Shown here piece after piece: positions 35,403-46,670 of a stretch of DNA of 64,000 nucleotides (positions within the stretch are counted from its first letter, which is position 1; each line of letters begins with the position of its first letter). A program made the position numbers and the translations under genes. Source of the stretch: Spisula solida (lineage: Eukaryota > Mollusca > Bivalvia > Venerida > Mactridae); the NCBI GenBank assembly GCA_947247005.1, contig OX365959.1:35546148-35610147 (forward strand), read 5' to 3'. The notes under the pieces were generated by a model. The model ran no database searches. It was not told the DNA's origin and saw nothing but the letters and a program-made list of their open reading frames with translations.

Positions 35403-38400
35403 ATGGTGGTATCTGAAGATGGAGTGGGTGTATCTGTAGAAAAGGAACGTGTTCATGAACATGACTACGTTCAAACCGCTGCTGACAACGGGTTTAAACG
35501 AAGTGTGAATACTGCCACCATAGACAACAATAGCACGTCAGTTCAAGACAATACACACTGTGTAGAAACTACAGAAAGTGACGTAGATGATGAAGCTGCT
35601 GGTACGGTTGTTGTCGAGGAAGGTCAAGGTCATGAAGATAACGTGGTTACCATGGATACAGAAAAACGTGCGCTAGATGGTGGGTGGGGTTGGTTCATTG
35701 TGTTGGGAGCCTTGTTGTTACGCACAGTCATAGGTACATGGTACATTTGTACACCCTTATTTAGAATAAATTGATTTATAAATACATAAGAATCTACATG
35801 CAGTAAAACGTTTATAGTTAGACCTTCCTCTATAGATAACACATTCTTTAAGATAATACCGTCCATTAAAGTATAACCATCTGTTAAGATTATGTTACAT
35901 GTATATAAAAAAACGGCCTTTATGTCGTCTTTTATAGTAAACCGTCCTTAGTTAAAAGCGTCCTTTTTAGTAAACCGTCGTTTATTGTGAAACCGTCCTT
36001 TATGTTAAAACCGTCCTTTTTAGTAAACCGTCCTTTATAGTTAAACCGTCCTTTGTGGTAAAACCGTCCTTTAAATAAAACCATACATTGTATTTAAGTC
36101 ATCCTGGGGATTCGTGCCAACATGTAGATTTATTGGGTTTAAAGACACACTGATCTATCGTATGCAAGTAACATCTTCGACACGAATGTATAAATCGATT
36201 ATTAAGGTCAGTCATTTGTTTACATAACATTGTGTACATTTACATTACAATGTCGCTTATTAATTATATATATTTTTATTTTCATATATATTATGTGATT
36301 TAGCATGAGGCTTGGTGAATAAGGTATTGGTTTTCAATGTATTTTTTTTCAAATAAGAATGTTTAAAACAATAAAAAAATACAATGTTATGATATTGCAA
36401 TGTTTGTATACAAGTGACAGACCCGTATAAACGTACATGTACTGACTTTCACAGAAGCCCGACACAAAAAACAAATATTGATAAGTTTAATATTATAAAC
36501 ATAAATGCTAATATACATGAAGGTTTATTGAGTAAACTATTTGGTTTTGTGTCAAGCACATGTGTTCACAGTGTTATCTGATAAGGGTGTGATAATTAAA
36601 GCCCTGTTATCGCTCCCAAAACTTTTTTCCAACCATCCAGTAAATACAAGGAATTAGGATGTTCTCCACAAATGACCAATCATTGACAACAGAATGTTAA
36701 CGTTATCTGTCGAAATTGTATGCCAAAAATCACATTAAAGTAAAATTTATGGACGACACAATTAAATACTTATTTTGCAAGAGTTGCTTCCCTTAGACTA
36801 TAAATCATGCATTTATTGTTTACATATCGTTTTTTGTCAACAAGCGAACTTGAGGCTTATGGGTTTTTCCACCGTTGGGACTCAACTGAAGTGCTTAAAA
36901 TTCATCATTCTGCATAGGTTTCCTAGATATTTCTTTTTGAAAATAGCCGTATAAGGCTTTATGTGGCTTTAATATCATTAATTGATGTATATTCCGCTGA
37001 TGATAACACTAGCCCTTGTTTATAATATATAAATGAAAATAAAAGTTAAATGCATTTTCGGTGTTCATTTTTGTTCAACTTGTGCATATTCACATTTAAT
37101 GACACACACTAACTCTAAACTAATAACAATTGGTCAGTCGACCGCGCAGTGTTTTTGTTATGCATATTTATTGATTGATAAGTCTAGAGTTATCTCCACT
37201 GAGCGAGCTATAAGTGATTTTCCGCGGCGGTAGGTATGAATCCGAGTACAAAAAAACTCGCTAAGCTGTTCCAATTATGAAGAATACTTAAATACGAACA
37301 TTTCCAATCTTTGAAGAAAAATTAAACAGACCACCAATCAGCCTGTGTATAAAGTGTGCTTTGATTTATCTATCATTGTTTATATAAAACATATGTCTAC
37401 GTTAAAACTCCAAATGTTTGATTGTATCAATGGCCTCCAGACATTCCTATATATTTACAATAATTATAAATTGAAATATTGTCATACACCAAACATAATT
37501 GTATAGTTTACAACACGAAATCGATAAATAACAACCTAAGAATAGGACGCGAGTCTCGTATAATGATTTTACTAAAATTCTAGACAAAAACGATCTAAAA
37601 GGATTTTAGGTTTGTGGTTCCCAATAGAGACATTCTCAATTACGGACTCCTAAAATCGTAATATTCAGGGACAGGAATCAAACTGTCAAACTAGTATGCC
37701 AAAAGTCACTTTAAAGCCACATTAGGCCTTAAACGACTATTTTCAAAAAGCAATAACTTGATAACCTATTTGAAGAGCCACGTATTTTGAGCACTTTGAT
37801 TGAGTCCTAAAGGTGGAAAACACAATAAGTTGGAAGAAAACGAAATACAACATCCAGTTGATTTGTTTATAAAATAATGAAGTAATTATAAAAGTGCACA
37901 ATTTATAATCTAAGGGAAGCAACTCTTGCAAAATTTGTATTTTGTACTTAAATGTGATTTTTTTGCATACTATTTCGACAGATACATTTAATATTATGTC
38001 GTCAATTATTGGTCATTTGTGAATATATTCTAATTCCTTGTAATAAGTCTATTCACTGGATGATCGGAAAAAGGTCATGGGAGAGATAATGTGGCTTTAA
38101 CTAAAATGTATGGAAGACAAATACTAATTTTGCGAGAGTTGCTTCCCTTAGACAATAAATCGTGCATTTATTGTTTACAATTCGTTATTTTGTCTACAGA
38201 TCAAATGGATGCGGTTTTTCTTTTTCTTCAATTATCTAATTATATTTTCTACCTTTAGGACTCCAATGAAGTGCACAAAATGCATCATTCTGCAGATAGG
38301 ACTAACCTATTTCTTTTTTGAAAATAGACCTTTAAGGAATTTGTGTACTTGTTATTCGTGTATAAAACGTGTTCTTATTTGACTTTTATTGTTGTAGGCG

Positions 38401-41400
38401 GTCTTGGAAGATCACATGGTTTGTTTTATATTAAGTTCAAAGAGCGTTATAACGGCAGCGCCACCGAGACGTCACTGGTGACATCATTAACAGGCTTTCT
38501 ACGTCTATCTGCCGGTAGGTAAATATTTATAGGTTATAGATCTAGGTTCTCTTTGCACATTTCTACGAGCTATGGGCCCTTTGTAGCATGGCTCATAAAT
38601 ACTCTGGTGACGTCATTAACAGACGTTCTACGTCAATCGGCTGGTAGGTGAATATTAAGGGCGAGTTCACATGGAAGCTCTAGGGTAGAGTATGCTATTA
38701 CAGGAATGTTGTTTACTCCCGTCAATACATGTCTCTAAATTAATCAATCAATCAAAAGCTTGACCCTGGTAATAGATCTATCTAAAACAGCTTTTGAACC
38801 AGTACTCATTTTTTTGCGTACTGTACAGAGACAGGGAACCATTTAACCCTGCCATAAGGTGTAGTTAGTGGAGTTCGACTCTTCAGCTGTGAAGGCCAAA
38901 AGGTGTAGAATTCAAATGCGTTCGGATGGAACCCAAGTCTACCTAGACCAAACTCGCGTTCCATGTGAACTCGCCCTATTAGTCTGTATATAGTTTCACA
39001 TGTCTACGAGATAAATGGTCGTTTGTAAAGCATAGCACAAAGCAAATATAACTAAGTAGAGATAATCCGTACAGAAGATGGCGACACTATTTATCTTCTT
39101 TGATGGTTTGCCAAAGGTTCATCGCAGCAGTTACCTTGTCTGGTAGGCACAATAACTGTCACTACAAGGGAAGTAACCATTGTGAGGAGTCTAATTTGCA
39201 TGTGACGATCATTACAATCATGAACATATAACCTTAAGGAGGTACGCGCACCTTTGATCTAACGAACGAATTTTCCTTGAAACATCTTAAAATGACAGAA
39301 CAATCTTCTAGAACAACATTGAAATCTTAAAAATGATATGTCACCAGGCTCGTTTTCGACATACATGGCTTTCTAATGACCTACCATTGTATTGTGTCCA
39401 TTTTATCTATTTCCTGCATTCATGGCACCACTATGTTCTTTTTAAGATTTTTACTACTAGTATATGAAACCAGTTTTAAGCAATGCATGATATTTTATGT
39501 TTTCAATGATCATTCCTATTGACATTAGTCACAATTTCGGCTGCCTGGTGAACAAATTCAGTATTTGAGCATGATAAATAGTTACCCCACCCACTTGCAA
39601 AAAAGTGCAAAAAGTGTGATTTTCAAATAAACGTCAATAATATACAACGATCGAAAATAATTTATAATTGGCCATTAGTTGAGTATTAAATAGAACCCCA
39701 GTTTAGTCAAATAAAGAAACCATATTATTCACAAGTTTGCCGTTCCCCACCCACTTTTCATGCATGCAAAAAATAAAAAGTTAAAAAATATCTATTTTGT
39801 GCGATAGTATTATGTTTATTGTCATTAATCAACATTCATATGCGATCATTGAAAATAAAATTCATATTTGTTCTTAACTTAAACGATTTTGAAATTTCGT
39901 GCATGCGCACAAGGCAGCTCGGACCTCCTTAACAAAACGGAGAACAAAGAACAATTGTTAATACACAATATGTATTTCAACGCTTCGGTCCTGCTTCCCA
40001 CCAAGTAAGCATAGGCTACTTAGTGGAAGCTAGGTACCCATGTCGTGTACGTATTGGTTAGATATCATTAACAACTGATTAAAATGTCGGATATATTATT
40101 TCAGGACCTATTGTAAGCATACTAAGTGGAAGGTTTCCATGTCGTGTACTAACAGCCATTGGTGCGGTAACATTGTTCCTTGGTCTGATCCTCACAGCAT
40201 TCTCTATCAACTTACAGTTCCTGTATTTTAGTTACGGCATAGTCACAGGTAATGTAATTCATATACCACATTAAAATTATACTGAACTTCACAAATATGT
40301 AATGGTTTTGCAATATTTATCTCTAAATATGCCTTTGTTGTGATAGTAAATCTCTTTTGGCTGGCTGGTGTTTGTGACTTTCTCCAATTTATAATGTATG
40401 AATATATCGCAGGCTTAGAATTAGATGGTCGTTATTAGACTCGTGCATATTTGAAATATGCATCTCAATGCGCTTCTTATGAGCCTAATTTCGTAAATAT
40501 CGGAAGTAGTCATGTTGACCAAACTGAAGTTGAATAAATGTTGTTTTTCCTCTAGTAATGAGTAGTTTTCAGACAGTTTTGTCTTGTTTTCTCAAAATAT
40601 TGATTTTGTCCTTACGGCCTTCTAATTCTGAGCCAGTGATATATGCTCGTAATAATGTAAATACCAAAGAAAATGGTGTATATTACTTTTAAATCGTTAA
40701 ACTACTGTTATATTGGAACAGGTATGGGACGAGCCCTTACACTTACACCAGTACCCATTCTTCTTGGATATTATTTCGACAAAAGACGTAGTCTCGCTTT
40801 CGGTTTAGCATCGGCGGGTTTCAGTATAGGAGGATTTGCCATCACACCAGTGGTCGAACTTCTATTTCAACATTTTGGATACCAGGTAACATTAAAGCCA
40901 CATTATCTCTCTCAAGACCTTTTTCAGATCATTCAGTTAATAGACTAATTACAAGGAATTGGGAAATTTCCATAAATGACCAGTAATTGACGACAGAATG
41001 TTAAATGTTTCTGTCTAAATCGTATGCCAAAAAACACGTTCAAGTAAAATGTGAAGATGACAAAATACTAATTTTGCGAGAGTTGCTTCCCTTAGATTAT
41101 AAATTGTGCATTTTTACAATTCATTATTTTGTAAACAAACCAACTGGAGTATTTCGTTTTCTTCCTCCTTATGGTGTTTTCCACCTTTGGGACTCAACTA
41201 AAGTGCTCAAAATCCATGGCTCTTCAAATAGATTACCAAGTTATTGTTTTTTGAAAAATAGTCGTTTAAAGCCTAATGTGGCTTTAAAGTTTACATAATT
41301 ATCATATTGGTGTACATATCCTGCTCAGTGTACTATAGCGTCCACCTCGCCGGGAATGAGAAGGAGTTCTATTTAAGACCCAAATACCTCCCAGAAACAT

Positions 41401-44400
41401 CCAACTATTCGTGTTTAATTATACTAAGACGTGATAAAAGAAAAGGGAGTAGAATTAATAATGTTAGATCTTGTAGTGACGTGTAGGTCTTAGTTGATAT
41501 CTAGCGTACTGATTTTATCCACGAAAACAAACATCATCAATTATATCCCTTTATACTCTCGGTAGTCATGCATTTCTTAAGCCCGTTCATGAATATCAAA
41601 CACTACAAAACTGTACCTGTCTAACTTGAAGGAAAGATTTAATCCGACTGGGGCTTTCAGCTTTAGTATTGCTGATATATAATAGGTCAGAAGCACCCCC
41701 AATTCAATTCAGTTCTTGAGTCACATAGATCTATAGTCAATATGAACGTTGTTCAACAAACATTATTATACAAAGGCTTTTTCTGACTTAAAAAGAAAAA
41801 AATGAGATCCACGTTGAGTTAAATTAGCAGCCCTTCTTCATTCAGGCCTCATCAATGAAATTATTAATACTTTTTCTACAATCAATGACAACTGTCTTTT
41901 ATAAGATAAGTCGTATTACACTTGCTGAAATAAAAATATATGTTTTTATTTGTTTTACAGGGAACCTTTTTAATACTGAGTGGGTTTGCATTGAATGTTT
42001 TAGTTTCCTCAGCGTTGTTTCGTCCTATTGAATTACACCGGAAGTTATCGTAAGTATAAACCGCGGGAAACTGTCTCCCTTTTACACATTTAATTCGTAT
42101 TTTTAGAAATTAGTTGTGCAAAAACAACAACAAGGAAATGTCACAATATACAGACATACAGTCCAGTTAGGATATTTTGACAGTGGTGTTGTAGTTTATG
42201 TGTACACAAAATATAACAACCATTGTCTAAACAGGTAGAGAAATTTATACAGTTTGATAGTTTGTTAGTTTAGCATTGAAATCATAGCTGTTTGTACAGT
42301 ATAAGCCTTTGTAATTGGTTTTACACCGTTATAGTGGAATCGACCGCTGCGTCACTGGATTGTTACCCTGACTGGACTATAGGTATGTATCTACAGGTAT
42401 AAGTCTCTTCTCATGCACATTACGATCAGTGATTGAACTTGGATCGGACACATTATGTACGTCAACGATAATGGTTAGACGTTGTTAGTCACTCGAGGAA
42501 GAGAAAGTAATTACATAATGTACTAGATAATAGTTAATTCTAGGAAAACTGATCCAGTCAACAATCGTGTAAGCTCAGCCATTTCCGTTTGTTTCCGGTA
42601 AATATACTATTGCAATGCACAAAGGCCGAGGTGATCAGAATGATCCAGTCGACTGATCAACGATTATGTCTGTAGCTTTGTTAAAAGCGGTAAAAACAAA
42701 CAAACAAACAAACAGACTTACTTCGATTTAAATTATCACACATGTAGATGTTTACTCGTATCACATATTTCAGAAAAACAAAACCCTCGGAGAAAGACGA
42801 CGTTGAATTAAGGCTTATATCAAGTACGGATGAAACTGAATCAAATGAAGGAAATCAGCCCTCTATATTACCAGAATCCTCAAGTCACGACACACACAAC
42901 AATGGACGTGTAGTCAGTGAAAACAATAGTGATCATTGTAAGGATACTAACACTACAGATGATCTAAACAAATATTGTGAAGGGACCAGTACAACCATTA
43001 AAACTTCCAACAACGTTGTTATTGAAAACAGTGAACAATATGACAAACTAATAAACACTGGTTCCAGCCCTAGTGTGAATCAATCAAGTCAGGATGTCAC
43101 AGAAACTGATAAAGAAACAAATAAAACTCAAGGGAACCAGGAGAAGAAAAATGAAAAGAAGACTCTGATATCGTGGTCTATCTTAAAGGATACGCGTTTT
43201 CTATCGTTTGTGTTCGCAACGTTTTGTTTCACTCTACCTGCTAGTGGATTGTTCCTGCCTGCATTAGCGAAATCAAAAGGATTGACAGGTACATTTGTAC
43301 TTCTTTCTGATTTTGCTAGGAGTTGGAATAGAAAGATCGTCGTTGTGAACACGATCATAACTTAATTTGTCTGGTGTCATAGACAAGATTGTCTTAATAA
43401 TAAGAACACACTTTAAATTAGTTCTTAAACAGTGGCGTTTATATCCAGTTACTAGACAATCTAAGCTAATGAATCAGCGTCATTATTATAGAGAGCATTG
43501 TCATTATCATCATAAAAATTATCGTCATTAGCATTATTCTTCACAATACTTGGACAAAATCTTAATTATCGTTATTTCTTTTAGAAATCCAAGCTGCGAC
43601 CTTGTTGTCTACAGCGGCTGGTAGTGATACATTGTTCCGTATTCTGTCAGGGATTGTATTAGATTTGCGGATGTTTCGTTCCATTCGTCCTCAGATATAC
43701 AATGGAATAACATTCGTGCAAGGCGCCTTGGCCGCTTTATATCCTCTCATGTCCAACTACTCCGAATTCATGGTGTTGTCAGCATGTGACGGTGCTGTCG
43801 CAGGAATAAAAAACGCCCAGGTAAGGATCGTTCCTCGTGCCGTTTTAGCGAATCAAATGACAGTATCGTGAGGGGTTTTCTGTTTGCTTAAACGATAGTA
43901 ATTCTAAACGATGCTGGTAAAACATACTTTGGATTACAGTTCTCCATTCAGTCCTCCGTGTAAGCAAATAACAACAAGCACTCGACAATATAAACAACAT
44001 TGCACGGAGTTCCGAATGTTCTGAATCTCTTATCATTCATCGAAATCTCCTGATTTACCTACCCAAGAGACTGATGAATTAATATCAGCTAAAGTTATAT
44101 GGGAAATTACAATACTTACAGTTGTTTTTATGTGAAACACGCTAAACGTACGTTCCCTTTTATATAGTGCATACTATTGTTGTTGTTGTTATAATTGTAT
44201 GTCGGGATGAGGGTCACCATAATTGACTAATGCCTGACGCTTGTTTATTTTGCTTTTATCCTCGCCACCGGATAATCCATATGGGCGAGGCCCCCAGAAG
44301 GGCTAGTCACTTTAGTGTTTTGGGGACAGTGCATGATACAGAAGATGCTCCAGTTCCAGAAGCATCCCTGGTTCTTTTACGTGCCGATGTAAAGCATCAT

Positions 44401-46227
44401 ACACGGGACCTCGCTTAACGTCTCGTCCGAAAGACTGTTAGTAAGTTTAGTTATGTTAGGTGGGAAACACTGAAAAGCATTTCACTTTTTGACCGTCTGG
44501 AGTAGGGATCGAACCCACACCCTTCAGATCAGCAGTCAGTAGCCCTTACCACTAGACCACTAGTCCACCTCTTGCCTGACGCTAAACGTGCTGTCCCTTT
44601 TATATAGTGCATACTATTGTTGTTGTTGTTGTTATAATTGTATGTCCGGATGATGGTCACCATTATTGACTAATGCCTGACTCTATAACTTAGTGTTTGG
44701 GGCAGGTATAATACAGACTAATACTATAAGAAATATTTTAGTATAGTTTCTCTCGGCGAATATAGTTGCGTGTACAGTTGATAGAACGCCAGGGATGGTA
44801 CGAGCATTAAAATTTAGTTTTTTTATTATTATATGTTGATCATACTTGACTTAAGGATAGGGACAATCAATCAATTCACACCATATTCAAATATTAGTCA
44901 GTAACAGGCGATATGATTGGCTATCCTTATTCTCCAATTAAGTAAGATCAATATTGAATACCACAACTGTAGTAGAACATATTGTTATATTTAGGGGGCG
45001 GTGATTATCATGGATATGTTAGGGGTAGACAAACTAGCGAGTTCCATGGCGGTCACCATGACAGTACAATGTGTGGCTGTGTTCCTTGGTCCAACCATTT
45101 CAGGTATGTACACAAACGTACTGTTTTATCAAAGCACGTACGGAAAACTTAAACTTACGTCCAAATTTAAATTCTTAATTATTCTTTAAAACCTACATAT
45201 TGGTTACTGATATTGTTTGTACGAGTTCATTGACTGATTATTGGTTAGTATTAAACAACCCTTTATCACAATTGGTAGCTGTTAAAGAGCTATAAAGAAT
45301 TTAAATTTGAACGTAAGTTTACGATTGTCGTAAGTGCTTTGGTAAAACAGTACCCTGGTCTTTAACTTTTTCACAACATTTATTGGGAGCCATTTTATAA
45401 GTTATAACTGTATACACTATGCATTAATAGTCTTATTGGAGAGATTTTTGTATACCAAGGTATTCATATACAAATGTGTCCAACAGTTAGCTATTGGCGA
45501 TTGACAGGGTTTTAATGTTTATTCATCCAATAGATTGCCGGTGGTCATTTTGTATATCAATTCGGTGAGCTCTCCTATAGACGTCTACAAAGGTAATGTT
45601 GACACATGTTAATGTTGAAGACAAAATACTCTTGGCAACCACTTTTAATTATTTTTCAAATTATGATTGGAATAAGTACCTATTTTGCTACATCCAAACT
45701 ACGATCCTCATACATTAGTGGATTGTCAAATTCCCGGACTACACCAGGTGAAGAATACTCTGGTGAACGATAATGGCAAACTACATATACACCATCAAAT
45801 ACCTTCTATGTTTTACTGATGTTGTTTAGGTTGACGATCTTTCAGAGCTGTGTATAAAGTATACATCATGCACACGGACATACTTTTTGGAACTTATGGC
45901 GCGTACCCATTGTAGTGTTTTAGAAACTCGACGCTAAATATAGGAGGTTTTACTGATAAGTTTTCTACATCTAACGTCGGTTTTCTAATTCAACTGTTAA
46001 ATTGTCCGTGTAACTTTTTCACGTTACTTGTAAATTATTGTAATAAAGATAAAAATATATTTTAATGACGTATTTCAGGTCAACTGATTGACACTTCCGG
46101 TAGTTATAATGGCGCCTTTTATTTCGCATCTGCCGCCATTTTGACGGGTGCTGTTGTCATGGCGGGAGGTAACATAGCAAAACATTACAGGGATTATAAA
46201 GACAGACAATCCAAGGATAAATCCTAG
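35403..46227 (+). CDS. monocarboxylate transporter-like protein (SLC16/MCT family), 9 exons
   Basis: Exons: 35403-35733, 38398-38514, 40105-40248, 40722-40885, 41961-42049, 42774-43288, 43585-43820, 44995-45103, 46079-46227. All have GT-AG borders and consistent phases: 1854 nt, 617 aa. An acidic 91-residue N-terminus precedes the family signature DGGWGWFIV (92-100) in TM1. The second signature YFDKRRSLAFGLASAG lies in the TM4-TM5 region (exon 4). TM6 (FLILSGFALNVLVSSALF) and TM7 (FLSFVFATFCFTLPASGLF) are separated by a long charged loop of about 150 residues (exon 6). The last helices include QLIDTSGSYNGAFYF, typical of MCTs. Known family: proton-linked or facilitated transport of monocarboxylates and similar solutes across the plasma membrane. 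Which MCT subtype and substrate cannot be told. Introns are loaded with MITEs and partial exon copies. Confidence 0.93.
35910..36082 (+). repeat. ~20-bp minisatellite in transporter intron 1
   Basis: About nine irregular copies of a unit containing AAACCGTCCTTTATAGT, 16-22 bp each. Degenerate, so older than the array at 1675. Confidence 0.85.
36205..36440 (+). repeat. duplicated block, copy B
   Basis: GGTCAGTCATTTGTTTACAT, TAAGGTATTGGTTTTCAATG, GATATTGCAATGTTTGTATA and ACAAGTGACAGACC match 34675-35050. Together the copies bracket coding exon 1 of the transporter in direct orientation. Confidence 0.8.
36596..36972 (+). repeat. TTAAAGCC..GGCTTTAA MITE, copy 1
   Basis: Left end TTAAAGCCCTGTTAT, right end ..TATGTGGCTTTAA. 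Interior motifs GACCAATCATTGACAACAGA, GAGTTGCTTCCCTTAGAC and TGGGACTCAACTGAAGTGCT. Four copies of this roughly 390-bp family lie in this one gene. Confidence 0.9.
37010..37198 (+). repeat. GGAGATAAC-ended MITE, copy 2
   Basis: Inverted relative to 33083-33277: GATAACACTAGCCCTTGTTT .. CTAGAGTTATCTCC, with ACCGCGCAGTGTTTTTGTTA inside. It lies 38 bp after the preceding MITE. Confidence 0.8.
37711..38100 (-). repeat. TTAAAGCC..GGCTTTAA MITE, copy 2 (inverted)
   Basis: TTAAAGCCACATTAGGCC .. GAGATAATGTGGCTTTAA, with the interior GAGGGAAGCAACTC-type motif in reverse (AAGGGAAGCAACTCTTGC). It touches copy 3 head to head. Confidence 0.9.
38101..38345 (+). repeat. TTAAAGCC MITE, copy 3 (5' truncated)
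   Basis: Begins within the family's interior (AAATGTATGGAAGACAAATA) and continues TTTTGCGAGAGTTGCTTCCC to AATAGACCTTTAAGG. It is directly adjacent to the inverted copy 2, and ends about 50 bp before exon 2 of the transporter. Confidence 0.82.
38598..38657 (+). pseudogene. degenerate copy of transporter exon 2 end and its donor
   Basis: CTGGTGACGTCATTAACAGA, CGTTCTACGTCAATCGGCTG and GTAGGTGAATATT copy the end of exon 2 and its donor (GTGACATCATTAACAGG..GTAGGTAAATATT at 38475-38526) with several substitutions. Downstream intron text also repeats: TCTACGAGCTATGGGCCCTT near 38560 and TCTACGAGATAAATGGTCGT near 39004, with the MITE 38658-38977 in between. Confidence 0.8.
38658..38977. mobile_element. 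320-bp TIR element inserted in the exon-2 copy
   Basis: Inverted ends AGGGCGAGTTCACATGGAA and TTCCATGTGAACTCGCCCT, flanked by a direct TATTA repeat (38653-38657, 38977-38981). It splits the duplicated exon-2 segment. Non-coding. Confidence 0.88.
39234..39932. repeat. TTAAGGAGGT-ended element
   Basis: Ends TTAAGGAGGTACGCGCACC and ..GCAGCTCGGACCTCCTTAA, inverted over the outer 10 bp and weakly beyond. TTAA occurs at both borders. About 700 bp, no ORF of note, in transporter intron 2. The two copies of CCCACCCACTTGCAAAAAA / CCCCACCCACTTTTCATGC inside hint at internal repetition. Confidence 0.7.
40005..40075 (+). pseudogene. degenerate copy of transporter exon 3 start
   Basis: GTAAGCATAGGCTACTTAGT, GGAAGC and CCATGTCGTGTACGTATTGG copy the start of exon 3 (GTAAGCATACTAAGTGGAAG, CCATGTCGTGTACTAACAG at 40112-40161). 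It carries insertions and no usable acceptor, about 100 bp upstream of the real exon. Confidence 0.7.
40892..41287 (+). repeat. TTAAAGCC..GGCTTTAA MITE, copy 4
   Basis: Full-length (396 bp): TTAAAGCCACATTATCTCTC .. GCCTAATGTGGCTTTAA. It begins only 6 bp after the GT of the exon 4 donor, so the donor's downstream context comes partly from the element. Confidence 0.92.
41320..41400 (+). repeat. tRNA-like fragment
   Basis: GCTCAGTGTACTATAGCGTC, CACCTCGCCGGGAATGAGAA resembles a worn SINE head; the B box is lost. Confidence 0.35.
44143..44682 (+). repeat. ~100-bp direct duplication interrupted by a SINE
   Basis: GCTAAACGTACGTTCCCTTT..TTGACTAATGCCTGAC at 44143-44239 and GCTAAACGTGCTGTCCCTTT..TTGACTAATGCCTGAC at 44581-44680 are direct copies, including a (TTG)n run and TTATATAGTGCATACTATTG. 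The SINE at 44242-44572 sits exactly at their junction. Confidence 0.9.
44242..44572 (-). mobile_element. tRNA-derived SINE with target-site duplication
   Basis: Read on the minus strand: head with GGTCTAGTGGTAAGGGC (A box) and GGGTTCGATCCC (B box), body with GTCTTTCGGACGAGACG, GAGGTCCCGTGTATGATG and GGCACGTAAAAGAACC, and an A-rich end. Flanked by an 11-bp direct repeat TGCCTGACGCT at 44231-44241 and 44573-44583. The intact target duplication points to a fairly recent insertion. Confidence 0.9.
44834..44960 (-). repeat. TATTCAATATTGATC MITE, copy 1
   Basis: Inverted ends TTGATCATACTTGACTTAAG and ..AAGTAAGATCAATATTGAATA; interior GTAACAGGCGATATGATTGG. Inverted relative to 46335-46468. It ends 34 bp before transporter exon 8. 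Confidence 0.88.
45118..45353. repeat. GTACTGTTTTA TIR element
   Basis: Inverted ends GTACTGTTTTATCAAAGCAC and GTGCTTTGGTAAAACAGTAC; inner AAACTTACGTCCAAATTTAA / TTAAATTTGAACGTAAGTTT also pair. It begins 14 bp after the exon 8 donor of the transporter. Confidence 0.92.
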
Positions 46228-46334
46228 ACCTTGATAGATTCATTCCTAGATTATTAGTCACATATTTCGATTGATATGCTCATATGATGTCCTACTTGGG
46301 TTTGTATTGTTAATAACATCGTCAGCTGGAGCGG

Positions 46335-46468
46335 TATTCAATATTGATCTTATTCAATTGGATAATTAAGATAGCCAATCATATCGCCTGTTACTGACCA
46401 AGAGTTTAATATGGTGTGATCTGATTGGTTGTCGTTATCCATAAGTCAAGTATGATCAATATTGAATA
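46335..46468 (+). repeat. TATTCAATATTGATC MITE, copy 2
   Basis: TATTCAATATTGATCTTATT .. GTCAAGTATGATCAATATTG. Interior ATAGCCAATCATATCGCCTG matches copy 1 in reverse. It lies 108 bp after the transporter stop codon, perhaps within the 3' UTR. Confidence 0.9.
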
Positions 46469-46486
46469 GTTGAATACAACATACAG

Positions 46487-46670
46487 TGCAACCACTCCAA
46501 AGTGGCCCTCCATAAAGCAAGAACCTCTCAGGAGCATTATATTCATTTTATTCCAAAAATAGCCATTAAAATTTACTATAAATTGTATCTCTCCTAAGCA
46601 ACTACCTCATTACAACAACCAACTTTATATTTCCGAAAGGGCGTTGTTCTACAGAGGTTATACAGTTCTT
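46487..46670. repeat. CTCTCC..GAGAG interspersed repeat, copy 2
   Basis: AAGTGGCCCTCCATAAAGCA, TTTTATTCCAAAAATAGCCA, ATTACAACAACCAACTTTAT and GAAAGGGCGTTGTTCTACAG parallel the copy at 24725-24905. Confidence 0.65.

Noticed and set aside
43128..43358. 76-codon minus-strand ORF
   Set aside because: Antisense shadow of transporter exon 6.
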